Shown here: positions 44,962 to 52,630 of the stretch, in pieces | Numbering within the stretch: position 1 is the first letter of the stretch | How the letters are laid out: each line of letters opens with the position of its first letter | From: Methylomonas rhizoryzae | Lineage (GTDB): Bacteria > Pseudomonadota > Gammaproteobacteria > Methylococcales > Methylomonadaceae | Assembly: GCF_008632455.1 (NCBI RefSeq) | Contig: NZ_CP043929.1 | Coordinates: forward strand, 1-64,000 | Direction of reading: 5' to 3' | DNA length: 64,000 nt | Translations under genes and position numbers: made by a program | The notes under the pieces: generated by a model | Seen by the model: only the letters and a program-made list of their open reading frames with translations | Databases searched by the model: none | Told to the model about the DNA's origin: nothing

Positions 44962-45474
44962 TTAGGACACGGCATTAAGATGCTCGTTTTCGTAAAGCCT
45001 TAATTTTTTCCAGTTTGCAAATTTGCTGTCGTCGAAATAGGCATCGTGATCGATAGCATGCTCGTAGCAGCTGCGGAACAAGCGCGCAGTGCGAAACGCG
45101 TGCAGTTCGTCGTCTGCCGTGACGGTCTGTACGTTGCCGACCTGAAAGGTTTTATTACGGGATTTGCCGTCTTTAACCCAGAACACCGTATAACACAGAT
45201 AGCTTTTATCTTTGCGGTGATCGAATTTGATGGTCCTGGATACGCCGGTAACTCCGGTGGTGGTTTTGTTTTTTGGGGGTTTCAGAAAGCGAGTTTTACT
45301 ACCTTTCAACACGACCAACATTTGGTCGCGCCAAGTAATGGCGGCTTTAAGCGACTTAGTCTTGCTGCCCCATAGCTTGTGAGAGAAGTAGCGGCTGCTT
45401 TCTTTGCCGCGCCGAACAATGCGAACCTGATAACCGAAGGCATCGGGTTCGGTAATATGCTTCACTTTTGCCAT
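44962..45474 (-). CDS. Tandem AP2-like DNA-binding protein
   Basis: A 170-residue basic protein with an AP2/ERF-like domain: GVTGVSRTIKF, then YLCYTVFWVKDGK, KTFQVGN and HAFRTARLFRSCYEHA. The N-terminal 60 residues hold a similar strand pattern (FGYQVRIVRRGKESSRYFSHKLWG then SLKAAITWRD). Two AP2-like repeats are therefore probable. Such stand-alone AP2 proteins occur in some bacteria and phages and usually bind DNA. I start at 45474 (MAKVKHI) because the first 23 codons of the longer frame lack family features. It lies alone near the peroxiredoxin gene and is divergent from it. Confidence 0.65.
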   Translation of the reverse strand: MAKVKHITEPDAFGYQVRIVRRGKESSRYFSHKLWGSKTKSLKAAITWRDQMLVVLKGSKTRFLKPPKNKTTTGVTGVSRTIKFDHRKDKSYLCYTVFWVKDGKSRNKTFQVGNVQTVTADDELHAFRTARLFRSCYEHAIDHDAYFDDSKFANWKKLRLYENEHLNAVS

Positions 45475-45649
45475 ATACGTTAACCCTGGTGATAAAAAGC
45501 CTACACGATGTCCTGAATATCCCAAACACCGTCCGTTAGTCATGTAAGCGATTGATTACAAGTTAACGTGAATTTGTCAGCTGCGCAAGTTTAATTTACA
45601 AGGATTGCTGGATTAATCCCTACTATTTTCGTGTAGAATAAGTTGTCGA

Positions 45650-45662
45650 CCTATCCGATAGG
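45650..45662. promoter_or_regulatory. Palindrome upstream of the peroxiredoxin gene
   Basis: CCTATC and GATAGG arms with one base between them, then two more ATAG/ATAA elements within 25 bp downstream (about 45671-45677). This resembles the spaced ATAG/CTAT words bound by OxyR, although the spacing does not fit the classic pattern. It lies 53-65 bp upstream of the start codon. An unknown repressor site is equally possible. Confidence 0.3.
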
Positions 45663-45714
45663 CGCAGTTATAGTTATAACCCTTTGTTTTTCAAGAACTC
45701 TATGGAGAAGATCA

Positions 45715-46317
45715 ATGAGCGTTTTAGTAGGCAAGCAAGCACCCGATTTTACAGTTCCAGCTGTTTTGGCTGACGGCCAAATCGTCGATTCGTTTACTTT
45801 TTCCGAAGCGACTCGCGGCAAATATGCGGTAGTTTTCTTTTATCCGTTAGACTTTACCTTCGTCTGCCCTAGCGAATTGATCGCATTTGACCATCGCATT
45901 GAAGAATTCACCAGCCGCGGTGTAGAGGTCATCGGCGTGTCCATCGACTCTCATTTCACTCACAACGCATGGCGCAACACTCCGGTCAACCAGGGCGGTA
46001 TCGGTCCTGTCCGTTACACATTGGCGGCGGACATGACTCACAGCATCTGCAAAGATTACGACGTAGAGTCAGCCGGCGGCGTTGCGTTCCGCGGCAGCTT
46101 TTTGATCGACAAAAACGGCATGGTTCGCCACCAAGTAGTTAACGACTTGCCGCTGGGCCGTAATGTCGATGAAATGATTCGCATGATAGACGCCCTGCAA
46201 TTCCACGAGGAGCACGGCGAAGTCTGCCCGGCAGGCTGGAACAAAGGCGATTCCGGAATGAATGCCAGCCCGGCCGGAGTAGCCGATTATCTAAGCAAAA
46301 ACGCCGATAAACTGTAA
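45715..46317 (+). CDS. 2-Cys peroxiredoxin (AhpC/Prx1 type)
   Basis: Thiol peroxidase, 200 aa. The peroxidatic Cys is C51 (FVCPSELIAF) and the resolving Cys is C171 (EVCPAGW), so it is a typical 2-Cys enzyme. The GGLG-like segment is present as QGGIG, and the C-terminal tail is of the sensitive type without a YF motif. No ahpF-like reductase adjoins, so thioredoxin is the probable reductant. The start at 45715 has a GGAGAAG site; the upstream ATG at 45643 is not needed. A strong terminator follows at 46342. Confidence 0.95.
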   Translation: MSVLVGKQAPDFTVPAVLADGQIVDSFTFSEATRGKYAVVFFYPLDFTFVCPSELIAFDHRIEEFTSRGVEVIGVSIDSHFTHNAWRNTPVNQGGIGPVRYTLAADMTHSICKDYDVESAGGVAFRGSFLIDKNGMVRHQVVNDLPLGRNVDEMIRMIDALQFHEEHGEVCPAGWNKGDSGMNASPAGVADYLSKNADKL

Positions 46318-46341
46318 GCGTTACGCTTAAATAATAGTTGC

Positions 46342-46373
46342 AAGGCGCACGGTTTCGACCGCGCGCCTTTTTT
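46342..46373 (+). terminator. Rho-independent terminator after peroxiredoxin
   Basis: AAGGCGC-A-CGGT pairs with ACCG-C-GCGCCTT around a TTCG loop, followed by six Ts. It ends peroxiredoxin transcription and precedes convergent ampD by a few bases. Confidence 0.9.
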
Positions 46374-46378
46374 ATGGC

Positions 46379-46927
46379 TTAAGCACGGTCCAAACCGGAT
46401 AAGTAGCGCGGCCAATCGAAAAACGGCCCCGGATCTTGTTTGCGGCCAGGGGCAATATCGCTATGACCGGCTATGTTCTGTTTGCCGATAGCCGGATAAC
46501 TTGCCATTATGGCTTTGCTTAGCTCTATCAGGCTGTCGTATTGCCTGTCGGCAAAGCGCCGGTTGACCGAGCCCTCCAATTCTATACCGATAGAAAAATC
46601 GTTACACCGTTCGCGCCCGCGATAGCAGGAGAGCCCGGCGTGCCAGGCGCGGCGATCGAACGGCACGAATTGAGTCAGGCTTCCGTTTCTTCGAATCAAA
46701 ACATGGGCAGACACGCGCAATGCGTGAATTTCGGCAAAATAGGGATGTTGCTGCGGGTCTAAACGGTTGAGAAAAAGTTGGTTGATATATGGTCCGCCGA
46801 ATTGTTCGGGCGGCAGACTGATGCAATGAATGACCAATAACGAAATATCGCCGGGATTGGGCCGCTCGTCGCTATTTGGGGACACTATTCGTTCGGCTTC
46901 CTCTAGCCAATGATGTTTGATGTCCAT
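46379..46927 (-). CDS. ampD: 1,6-anhydro-N-acetylmuramyl-L-alanine amidase AmpD
   Basis: Cytosolic zinc amidase for cell-wall recycling that cleaves the peptide from anhydromuropeptides. The 182-residue protein has LLVIHCISLPPEQFGGP near the N terminus, with the first zinc His. Next comes AWHAGLSCYRGRERCNDFSIGIELEG and the C-terminal IAGHSDIAPGRKQDPGPFFDW, with the other ligands. Loss of AmpD raises muropeptide signal and AmpC-type beta-lactamase in other bacteria; no ampC or ampE is nearby. It works with anmK, which is also in this window. Confidence 0.95.
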   Translation of the reverse strand: MDIKHHWLEEAERIVSPNSDERPNPGDISLLVIHCISLPPEQFGGPYINQLFLNRLDPQQHPYFAEIHALRVSAHVLIRRNGSLTQFVPFDRRAWHAGLSCYRGRERCNDFSIGIELEGSVNRRFADRQYDSLIELSKAIMASYPAIGKQNIAGHSDIAPGRKQDPGPFFDWPRYLSGLDRA

Positions 46928-47086
46928 AACCGATCTTCAATGGTTTGTATTGTCCGATAGGCTGTTGCCCGGTTTATCCTGCGTTCAGCCCTGACATGCG
47001 AATCGTGACTGACGATTTTTCTCTGCCGGAATGACAAGATTTCCTGCCGGTGCGGAATATTTCGGGAAGTCGTTTTGACGAGACCC

Positions 47087-47983
47087 TTAGCCGTCCAAGG
47101 CCTTTTGCAATTCGGCTACGGATTGCGGGCGTTCTTGCGGCTGGACGGCCATGGCCCAATCGATGGCTTTCAACAAATATTCCGGATATTTGCGTTTAAA
47201 GGCTTTCACCGCAAGCGGTAATTGATCTTGTTTCAGCCTGTCGGTCGACGGTGGCGGTAATTTGGCATCCAAGCAGACACGCATGCTAGCCCCTATCGCG
47301 TATATATCCGACCACGGCCCTAACAAACTTTGATTATCGTATTGTTCGATAGGCGAAAAACCTGTGGTCAATATCTTGGCTTGGCGCGGCGAACTCTGCT
47401 GAGGATATTTGCGGATGGCACCGAAATCCAGCAACAGCGGGTCATTTTCCGCCCGGATCAAAATGTTGGCCGGTTTGATGTCCAAATGAATGAAACTGCG
47501 GCTATGAATCACGGCCACGCCGTTTAACAATAAGCGAAACACCTTCAGCAAAAACTCTTCGGAAATAGCTAGTAACCGTTTTTGCAGGATCTTGTCCAAC
47601 GTGATGCCGTAGTCGTAAGTCATAACCATGTACACCGTGTCGTTGGCTTGAAAAAAATTGATGACTTCGACGATATTCGGATGCTTCAAAGTAGCCAGTA
47701 CCTTGGCCTCTTCGAAAAACAACGAGCGACCGCGCATAAACATCGGCCGCATTTCTTCGCTGTTAGGCACCACCAAGTTGTTCCAAGTGCGGTGGGCTAA
47801 TTTGCGCGGCAAATATTCCTTGATGGCTACCTGCACCTGGTCTTGTATTTGCCTAGCCAGATACACCGAACTGAAGCCGCCGTGAGCAAGCTCACGCTCG
47901 ACCATATACTGATCTATAATGGTGCACGGCTGCAGGTAATTCCACTGCTGCGGATAGGTTTGCGGATCGTAATATTCGGCCAT
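47087..47983 (-). CDS. Ser/Thr protein kinase (Hanks type)
   Basis: A kinase-only protein of about 298 residues. Glycine loop LAHGGFSSVYLA and ATP-binding lysine VAIKEYLP (residue 57 of the longer frame) are present. The catalytic loop reads FIHLDIKPANILI (HLD in place of HRD), with the DFG segment LLDFGAIRK. Helix aF-aG text such as SPIEQY and WSDIYAIG is normal. There are no membrane helix, PASTA or sensor domains. Two Met starts three codons apart exist (47989 and 47983); I use the second (MAEYYDP). It is divergent from yicC by about 45 bp, and no phosphatase adjoins. Confidence 0.9.
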   Translation of the reverse strand: MAEYYDPQTYPQQWNYLQPCTIIDQYMVERELAHGGFSSVYLARQIQDQVQVAIKEYLPRKLAHRTWNNLVVPNSEEMRPMFMRGRSLFFEEAKVLATLKHPNIVEVINFFQANDTVYMVMTYDYGITLDKILQKRLLAISEEFLLKVFRLLLNGVAVIHSRSFIHLDIKPANILIRAENDPLLLDFGAIRKYPQQSSPRQAKILTTGFSPIEQYDNQSLLGPWSDIYAIGASMRVCLDAKLPPPSTDRLKQDQLPLAVKAFKRKYPEYLLKAIDWAMAVQPQERPQSVAELQKALDG

Positions 47984-48027
47984 TCTCAATGTAAAGAGCG
48001 GGCATTCCCAGCGATTATAGGTGAAAA

Positions 48028-48891
48028 ATGATTAGAAGCATGACAGCGTTTGCAGACGGCCAAATTACTGTCAACAACTTGACGATTTTGTGTGAACTGC
48101 GCTCTGTCAATCACCGCTATAACGACATCAGTGTAAAGCTTCCAGATTGCCTGCGTTTTGCGGAACTCGACATTCGCCGCTTAATTTCCGACAAATTAAA
48201 ACGCGGCAAAATTGAATGCGGTTTAAGCTTTAAAAAGCAGCCGGGCAATCAAAACTTCAATATCGACATGCAAACGGTCGGCAATCTGATGGCGGCCGCC
48301 GCTAAAATCGAAGCGGCCATGCCGCATCCGGCCCCTTTTTCCGCGCTGGAGGTGTTGCAATTTCCCGGCATTCAACAGGAAAACGAAATCGATAAAGAAA
48401 CCTTAAAGCAAAGCGTTGTTACCCTGTTGGACAACACCTTGGAACAAATGCTGGACACCCGGACCAGGGAAGGCGTTCAGCTTGCCGCGTTGATCGGCGA
48501 GCGCTGCGAAAAAATCGCCGAACTCGTGGAATTCGGCCGTAAACGCATGCCGGACGTGCTCAGCAACCTGCGCAGCAAATTGGTCGGCCGGATTCAAGAA
48601 TTGGTGGCGGAGCCCAACTTCGACCGCCTGGAACAGGAATTGGTATTGCTGGCGCAAAAGCTGGACGTTGCCGAAGAACTGGATCGCTTGCAAGCGCATC
48701 TCGCCGAAGTGTTGCGAGCCTTAAAACAAAACGAACCCATGGGCCGCCGCTTGGATTTTTTAATGCAGGAAATGAATCGGGAAGCCAACACCCTAGGCTC
48801 TAAATCTTCCGATCGGGAAATGACGCAAATATCCATAGACTTAAAAGTTCTGATCGAGCAAATGCGTGAGCAAATTCAGAACATCGAGTAG
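48028..48891 (+). CDS. yicC: YicC/YloC-family endoribonuclease
   Basis: A 287-residue member of the YicC family, endoribonucleases active on small RNAs in some bacteria. It has the start MIRSMTAFADG, the conserved ELRSVNHRYNDISVKLPD, and the C-terminal GRRLDFLMQEMNREANTLGSKSSD. Middle parts form a helical, coiled region. In many gammaproteobacteria it neighbours gmk and rpoZ, which are not adjacent here. It is followed by a clear terminator. Confidence 0.95.
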   Translation: MIRSMTAFADGQITVNNLTILCELRSVNHRYNDISVKLPDCLRFAELDIRRLISDKLKRGKIECGLSFKKQPGNQNFNIDMQTVGNLMAAAAKIEAAMPHPAPFSALEVLQFPGIQQENEIDKETLKQSVVTLLDNTLEQMLDTRTREGVQLAALIGERCEKIAELVEFGRKRMPDVLSNLRSKLVGRIQELVAEPNFDRLEQELVLLAQKLDVAEELDRLQAHLAEVLRALKQNEPMGRRLDFLMQEMNREANTLGSKSSDREMTQISIDLKVLIEQMREQIQNIE

Positions 48892-48930
48892 CGTTCCATA
48901 GCGTTTATCCGGGTATCAACCACCCGCTAC

Positions 48931-48955
48931 AAGCCGCGTAATTCGCGGCTTTTTT
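48931..48955 (+). terminator. Rho-independent terminator after yicC
   Basis: AAGCCGCG, loop TAATT, CGCGGCTT, then a T-run. It isolates yicC from the downstream short-ORF/carrier-protein locus, which therefore needs its own promoter. Confidence 0.9.
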
Positions 48956-48978
48956 GTGCCTATCTGTTTCATATCATC

Positions 48979-49045
48979 CCAGGGAGGCGCATAATTAATG
49001 GGCACCAACAACAGAAAAATGTGTTTTTTATTGGTGCCCCCCTGG
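48979..49045 (+). promoter_or_regulatory. Stem-loop over short ORF 1 and the next ribosome site
   Basis: GGGCACCAA at 49000-49008 pairs perfectly with TTGGTGCCC at 49031-49039 around a 22-base loop. An outer CCAGGG (48979-48984) can pair with CCCTGG (49040-49045), next to the GGAGG of the second short ORF (49044-49048). The first ORF's ribosome site (AGGGAGG) also lies here. Translation of ORF 1 would open the structure, so an attenuator or translational switch is plausible. There is no T-run, so it is not a plain terminator. Confidence 0.5.
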
Positions 49046-49057
49046 AGGTCATTATGA
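48998..49057 (+). CDS. 19-codon short ORF 1 upstream of the carrier-protein locus
   Basis: Starts at ATG 48998 after an AGGGAGG site and encodes MGTNNRKMCFLLVPPWRSL. Its TGA overlaps the ATG of the second short ORF by 4 bases. It is basic, with one Cys, one Trp and a Pro-Pro pair. It could be a leader peptide that controls the downstream genes, a tiny membrane peptide or a RiPP-like precursor, or simply chance. The paired ribosome sites are the main evidence. Confidence 0.4.
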   Translation: MGTNNRKMCFLLVPPWRSL

Positions 49058-49110
49058 GCGTTTTGCTAAAAACGCTCTGGTTCGTTGTTGGCGTAGCCGA
49101 TTATTTTTAA
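49054..49110 (+). CDS. 18-codon short ORF 2 upstream of the carrier-protein locus
   Basis: Starts at ATG 49054, six bases after a perfect GGAGG, and encodes MSVLLKTLWFVVGVADYF, a hydrophobic, helix-prone peptide able to sit in a membrane. Its 5' end can form a GAGCGTTTT/AAAACGCTC hairpin. It ends 21 bp before the carrier-protein gene, which has no strong ribosome site of its own. It may couple translation to that gene. Confidence 0.45.
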   Translation: MSVLLKTLWFVVGVADYF

Positions 49111-49131
49111 TGCTTTAAGCTACAGAGCACT

Positions 49132-49371
49132 ATGAAAGCACAACTGAAACAGTTCATATTTTCCGAGCTGATTTATCACGAAAATCCGGACGCCTTCGGC
49201 GACGACGACGATTTGCTGGCGGCCGGCCTGGACAGCATGGGCACCATGCGTCTGGTCATGTTTGCCGAACAGGCCTTTGGGGTTTGCTTGCCGGATACCG
49301 AAATCGAACCGGACAACCTGCGCAGTTTGAACACGTTGCAACATTGGATCATGCGGGCCAAACCGGCATGA
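49132..49371 (+). CDS. Stand-alone acyl/peptidyl carrier protein
   Basis: A 79-residue acidic carrier protein with the phosphopantetheine site AGLDSMGTMRL (Ser35). The LDSM core and following hydrophobic residues fit the PCP/ACP family; it is distinct from fatty-acid AcpP. Its TGA overlaps the ATG of the condensation-like gene by 4 bp. The linked adenylation enzyme should load it with an amino or aryl acid, and the condensation-like enzyme should move that group to an acceptor. A phosphopantetheinyl transferase is not in the window. Confidence 0.85.
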   Translation: MKAQLKQFIFSELIYHENPDAFGDDDDLLAAGLDSMGTMRLVMFAEQAFGVCLPDTEIEPDNLRSLNTLQHWIMRAKPA

Positions 49372-50639
49372 GCACCAGCTTGGCTTTCAATCCCGCCGAT
49401 TATTTCACCTACGTGTTGGATCAGGAAATCCGCTCTGCCGGCATGCCCGGCGGCTACTGCGGATTTGCGCTGCACTTGCAGGCGACGCCCGATTTACAGC
49501 TATTGCAGCAACGACTGGATCTGCTGGTGGAACGCTTTCCCAAGGTCAGCGCGGAAATTGTCCGGCAAGGCAAACGCCAGGTTTGGCAAGCCAACGGCAA
49601 GCGCATCGCACTTCAAGTGGAACAATGCCGGGCCGGGGAAACGCTGCTGCAACGCATCGTCGAGATTTTCAACCGCTGCCCGGACCAGCCGCTCAGCCTG
49701 TTTTGGATCGCCGATGGAGTAGCCGGCAGTTTGTTGTTCAACTGGAACCATCCGCTTTTGGACGCGCGCGGCGCCAAAATCGTACTGGATTTTTTAACTT
49801 CCGATCAACCGGAACGGTTTTTCGAATCCGGTTCGCTGATCGCCGCCAAACTGACGCAATGGAGTTGGCTGAAGAAACTGGGCCTGCTGATCAAGGCCAA
49901 GCGCCACAACCAATTGGCCAATAGCGTGGATAGCTGTTTGCCGACAAAAGCCGAATCCGGCCCGCAGCGCCTGGAGGTGCTGATACGCCGCTACGATCGC
50001 AAACAATCGCAAACCGTCGCCCGGCTGGCGCAACAACATACCGGTTTAGCCGGACGGACTTTGTATTATCTAGGGTGTTTTATCCGGGCAATGGAATTGG
50101 AAGGTCCGCCGGCCGTCGGCGAAGGCTACTGTATTCCCTATGCTTTCAATTTACGCCGGCAACATGCACCGACGCCGATATTGGGCAACCACGTCGGCTG
50201 CCTGTTCGCCCGCGCCAGCCGGTCGCAAGCACGCGACCGGCAAGGTCTGTTTGCCCACCTGTTGGCCGAGCACCAACGCGCGGTACGCGACGAATTGGAC
50301 ATGGCTTATTTGCCGCTGATGTGGCTGGGGCAATGGCTGCCGCCGCCGCGTTACGCCAAATTGCTGCGCAAACAACACAGCGGCAACGAATTGAGCTCGC
50401 TATGGTTTTCGGACGTCGGCGATTTGACTTGGGGCGATAAGGGCTTTTTAGGCATTCCGGTAACCGGCATGACGATGCTGTGCTGGATGACCTTGCCGCC
50501 CGGCCTGGCATTATTGATCGGATACGTGAACGGCGAACTGAGTTTGTCGTTCAACTATCTGAAACCGGCGGTAGACGCTGGCTGGCTGGAGCGCGTTGCC
50601 AACCGGATGGAAGCCGAGTTGTTCGGAGTCGATGTCTAA
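49368..50639 (+). CDS. Condensation-domain-like acyltransferase
   Basis: A 423-residue protein with the two-lobed CoA-dependent acyltransferase pattern of NRPS condensation and WS/DGAT-like enzymes. The active-site HHxxxDG motif appears as NHPLLDA at 127-133. The second His (H128) and Asp (D132) are kept, while the first His is Asn and the final Gly is Ala. Later segments fitting the fold are YCIPYAFNLR, LGNHVGCLFA, and GYVNGELSLSFNY near the latch. It lies between the carrier-protein and adenylation genes with a 4-bp overlap and a direct abutment. The start at 49368 (MSTSLAFN) fits the coupling; the longer frame from 49284 reads inside the carrier gene. Confidence 0.75.
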   Translation: MSTSLAFNPADYFTYVLDQEIRSAGMPGGYCGFALHLQATPDLQLLQQRLDLLVERFPKVSAEIVRQGKRQVWQANGKRIALQVEQCRAGETLLQRIVEIFNRCPDQPLSLFWIADGVAGSLLFNWNHPLLDARGAKIVLDFLTSDQPERFFESGSLIAAKLTQWSWLKKLGLLIKAKRHNQLANSVDSCLPTKAESGPQRLEVLIRRYDRKQSQTVARLAQQHTGLAGRTLYYLGCFIRAMELEGPPAVGEGYCIPYAFNLRRQHAPTPILGNHVGCLFARASRSQARDRQGLFAHLLAEHQRAVRDELDMAYLPLMWLGQWLPPPRYAKLLRKQHSGNELSSLWFSDVGDLTWGDKGFLGIPVTGMTMLCWMTLPPGLALLIGYVNGELSLSFNYLKPAVDAGWLERVANRMEAELFGVDV

Positions 50640-52091
50640 ATGTTGCTGCAAGGCTTTATCGCACAATGCCGGCTGCGACCGCAGGCCTGTGCTTTGCAAG
50701 AGGGCGAACGCCGTTTTAGTTATCTCGAGCTATACCAGCGCGCACAACGACTAGCCGGAATTTTACAAGCGAAGGGCGTCGGCCCGGGAAGCCTAGTGGC
50801 AATTGCCCTGGAGCGCGGTATAGACGCCAGTGTGGCGGTGTTCGGCACCTTGCTGAGCGGCGCGGCTTATCTGCCGCTGGATTTGAACAGCCCGCCGCAG
50901 CGGCTGGCTTTCATCTGCACCGATTCGGGCGCCACGCTTACCCTCGGAAATACTGCGGCACCGACTTGGAGCTGTGCGGATCGTTGGCTGCAGCTATCTG
51001 CAAGCGCAGAAGCCGAATTCAAACCGACGCCGATCCGGCCGGACGCGTTAGCCGCGGTGCTGTATACCTCAGGCTCTACCGGCCAGCCGCGCGGCGTCGC
51101 ACTCAGCTATTCGGCGATAGGCGCTTTTGCCGACTGGGCGACCAAGCTGGTCAATTTAGGCCCCGGAGACCGCATCGCCGGCAGTGCGCCGTTGTTCTTC
51201 GATTTGTCCACCTTCGATTTGTACGCAGTACTGTGCGCCGGCGCCTGCCTATGTTTCGTGCCACCGGGGCTGACGCTAAGCCCGGCCCGCTTGAGCGCCT
51301 GGTTGGCGCAGACCGGCGTGACCGGCTGGTACACGGTACCGGCATTGCTGAGCTTTCTGGCTTATAAAGGCAATCTGGCCGATACGCCGTTACCAGCTTT
51401 GCGGTTTTTATTGTTCGCCGGCGAAGCCTTTTCTCCGCCGGCTTTAATCGCTTTGAGCCAAGCTTTGCCGCGGGTGGAATTGTTCAATTTGTTCGGCCCC
51501 ACCGAAACCAACGTCTGCTGTTATTGGCAGGTACAAAGGTCGCGCCTGCAAGCGGATCAAGCGATACCGATAGGTGTGGCGGCAGCCGGTTGCAGTCTGC
51601 ATATCGAGCAAGACAACGGCGAATTGTGGGTACGCGGACCAACCTTAGCCAAAGGTTATTGGCAAGCGGGGCGTTTACAACCCATGTTGAATTCCTTAGG
51701 TTGGTACCAAACCGGCGACAAGGTGAGCCGGCAGCACGGAGAATTGCAGTTTCACGGCCGCTTGGGGCGGATGTTGAAATGTTCAGGCTATAGAGTGGAG
51801 CCGGCCGAGCTGGAAGCCGCAGTTTGTAGCGTTCCCGGTGTAGCCGCTTGCGCGGTGGTCGGTTTGCCGGACCTTACCGCCGGGCAACGACCGGCCGTGG
51901 CATGGGTATCGGCCGGCGCCGACATCACCGCCATTCGAGAAGCCTTGAGCCGGCGACTGCCGGCCTATATGCAGCCCAGCCGCTTCATACGGCTGGACGA
52001 GTTACCGCGTTTGGCCAACGGTAAACTGGATTATGTGGGCTTAACGGCGCGGTTCCACGCGGATACCCTGCCGAAACAGCCGGCCGGCTAA
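50640..52091 (+). CDS. Stand-alone NRPS-type adenylation enzyme
   Basis: A 483-residue AMP-forming ligase of the NRPS A-domain class. Core A3 is LYTSGSTGQPRGV (141-153). Core A4 has D188 in FFDLSTFD, the Asp that usually binds the substrate amino group, so an amino acid is likely. Core A5 is NLFGPTETNVC. Core A7 (WYQTGDKV) and the A10 lysine (NGKLDY) are present. A pocket code read by eye is near D-L-F-T-L-A-L-V-C, with no sure match. There is no fused carrier or condensation domain. It starts one base after the previous stop, completing an ACP-C-A operon, and converges on a secreted-protein gene with a 4-bp overlap. Confidence 0.85.
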   Translation: MLLQGFIAQCRLRPQACALQEGERRFSYLELYQRAQRLAGILQAKGVGPGSLVAIALERGIDASVAVFGTLLSGAAYLPLDLNSPPQRLAFICTDSGATLTLGNTAAPTWSCADRWLQLSASAEAEFKPTPIRPDALAAVLYTSGSTGQPRGVALSYSAIGAFADWATKLVNLGPGDRIAGSAPLFFDLSTFDLYAVLCAGACLCFVPPGLTLSPARLSAWLAQTGVTGWYTVPALLSFLAYKGNLADTPLPALRFLLFAGEAFSPPALIALSQALPRVELFNLFGPTETNVCCYWQVQRSRLQADQAIPIGVAAAGCSLHIEQDNGELWVRGPTLAKGYWQAGRLQPMLNSLGWYQTGDKVSRQHGELQFHGRLGRMLKCSGYRVEPAELEAAVCSVPGVAACAVVGLPDLTAGQRPAVAWVSAGADITAIREALSRRLPAYMQPSRFIRLDELPRLANGKLDYVGLTARFHADTLPKQPAG

Positions 52092-52630
52092 AATTCGCCG
52101 GCGCTACGGAATTTGATCACGCCGAATTCTTCGATGTCGGTGCTGGTGAAATACAGGGTGCCGGACAGTGATTTGGGCGTCAACGAGCCTTTGTTCAATT
52201 TGGCTTTGCCGACCGCATAGATTTGTGCGCCGGACAAGGCGTGCACGCCGGTCATCATGAACGCGCCGGTTGGATCGACGTTACCGGTCAGCGTAGTAAC
52301 GGCGCCGTCCAAATGGGTTTTCAAGCGCCAACTCCGGTTGGAGTCGTAATACAAATAGGCGACTCCCTGATCGTTATTATCCAAATAGATATCGCAAAAC
52401 GAGTCGCTGTCCTGCGTGGCTTGTATGCAATGGGCTGCCTTTTTGGCGTTGAATTTGCCTACCGGCGGCTTGACTCCCGGATTGACTAACACGTCGTTTT
52501 GCACCACGTAACCGGACAGCGCTTTGATCGTGAATTGCGCGTTGACCGCCGTTTCCGCGCTATGCGCCGATGCGCCGACAACCGACAGCGCACAGGCTGC
52601 AAACAATTTGCAAACAGCATTGACAGTCAT
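52088..52630 (-). CDS. Exported protein of unknown function
   Basis: A 180-residue protein with a signal peptide (cleavage near GASAHSA). The mature part is beta-rich with two cysteines (AAHCIQ and SFCDIYL) that could form a disulfide. Repeating strand patterns such as GVAYLYYDSNRSWRLKTHL and AVTTLTGNVDP lie near the middle. I do not recognise the family. It converges on the adenylation gene by a 4-bp overlap and has a hairpin upstream, but no further partners. Confidence 0.7.
   Translation of the reverse strand: MTVNAVCKLFAACALSVVGASAHSAETAVNAQFTIKALSGYVVQNDVLVNPGVKPPVGKFNAKKAAHCIQATQDSDSFCDIYLDNNDQGVAYLYYDSNRSWRLKTHLDGAVTTLTGNVDPTGAFMMTGVHALSGAQIYAVGKAKLNKGSLTPKSLSGTLYFTSTDIEEFGVIKFRSAGEF

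Noticed and set aside
49284..49367. Longer N terminus for the condensation-like protein
   Set aside because: The added 28 codons lie in another frame of the carrier-protein gene; the ATGA overlap gives a natural start at 49368.
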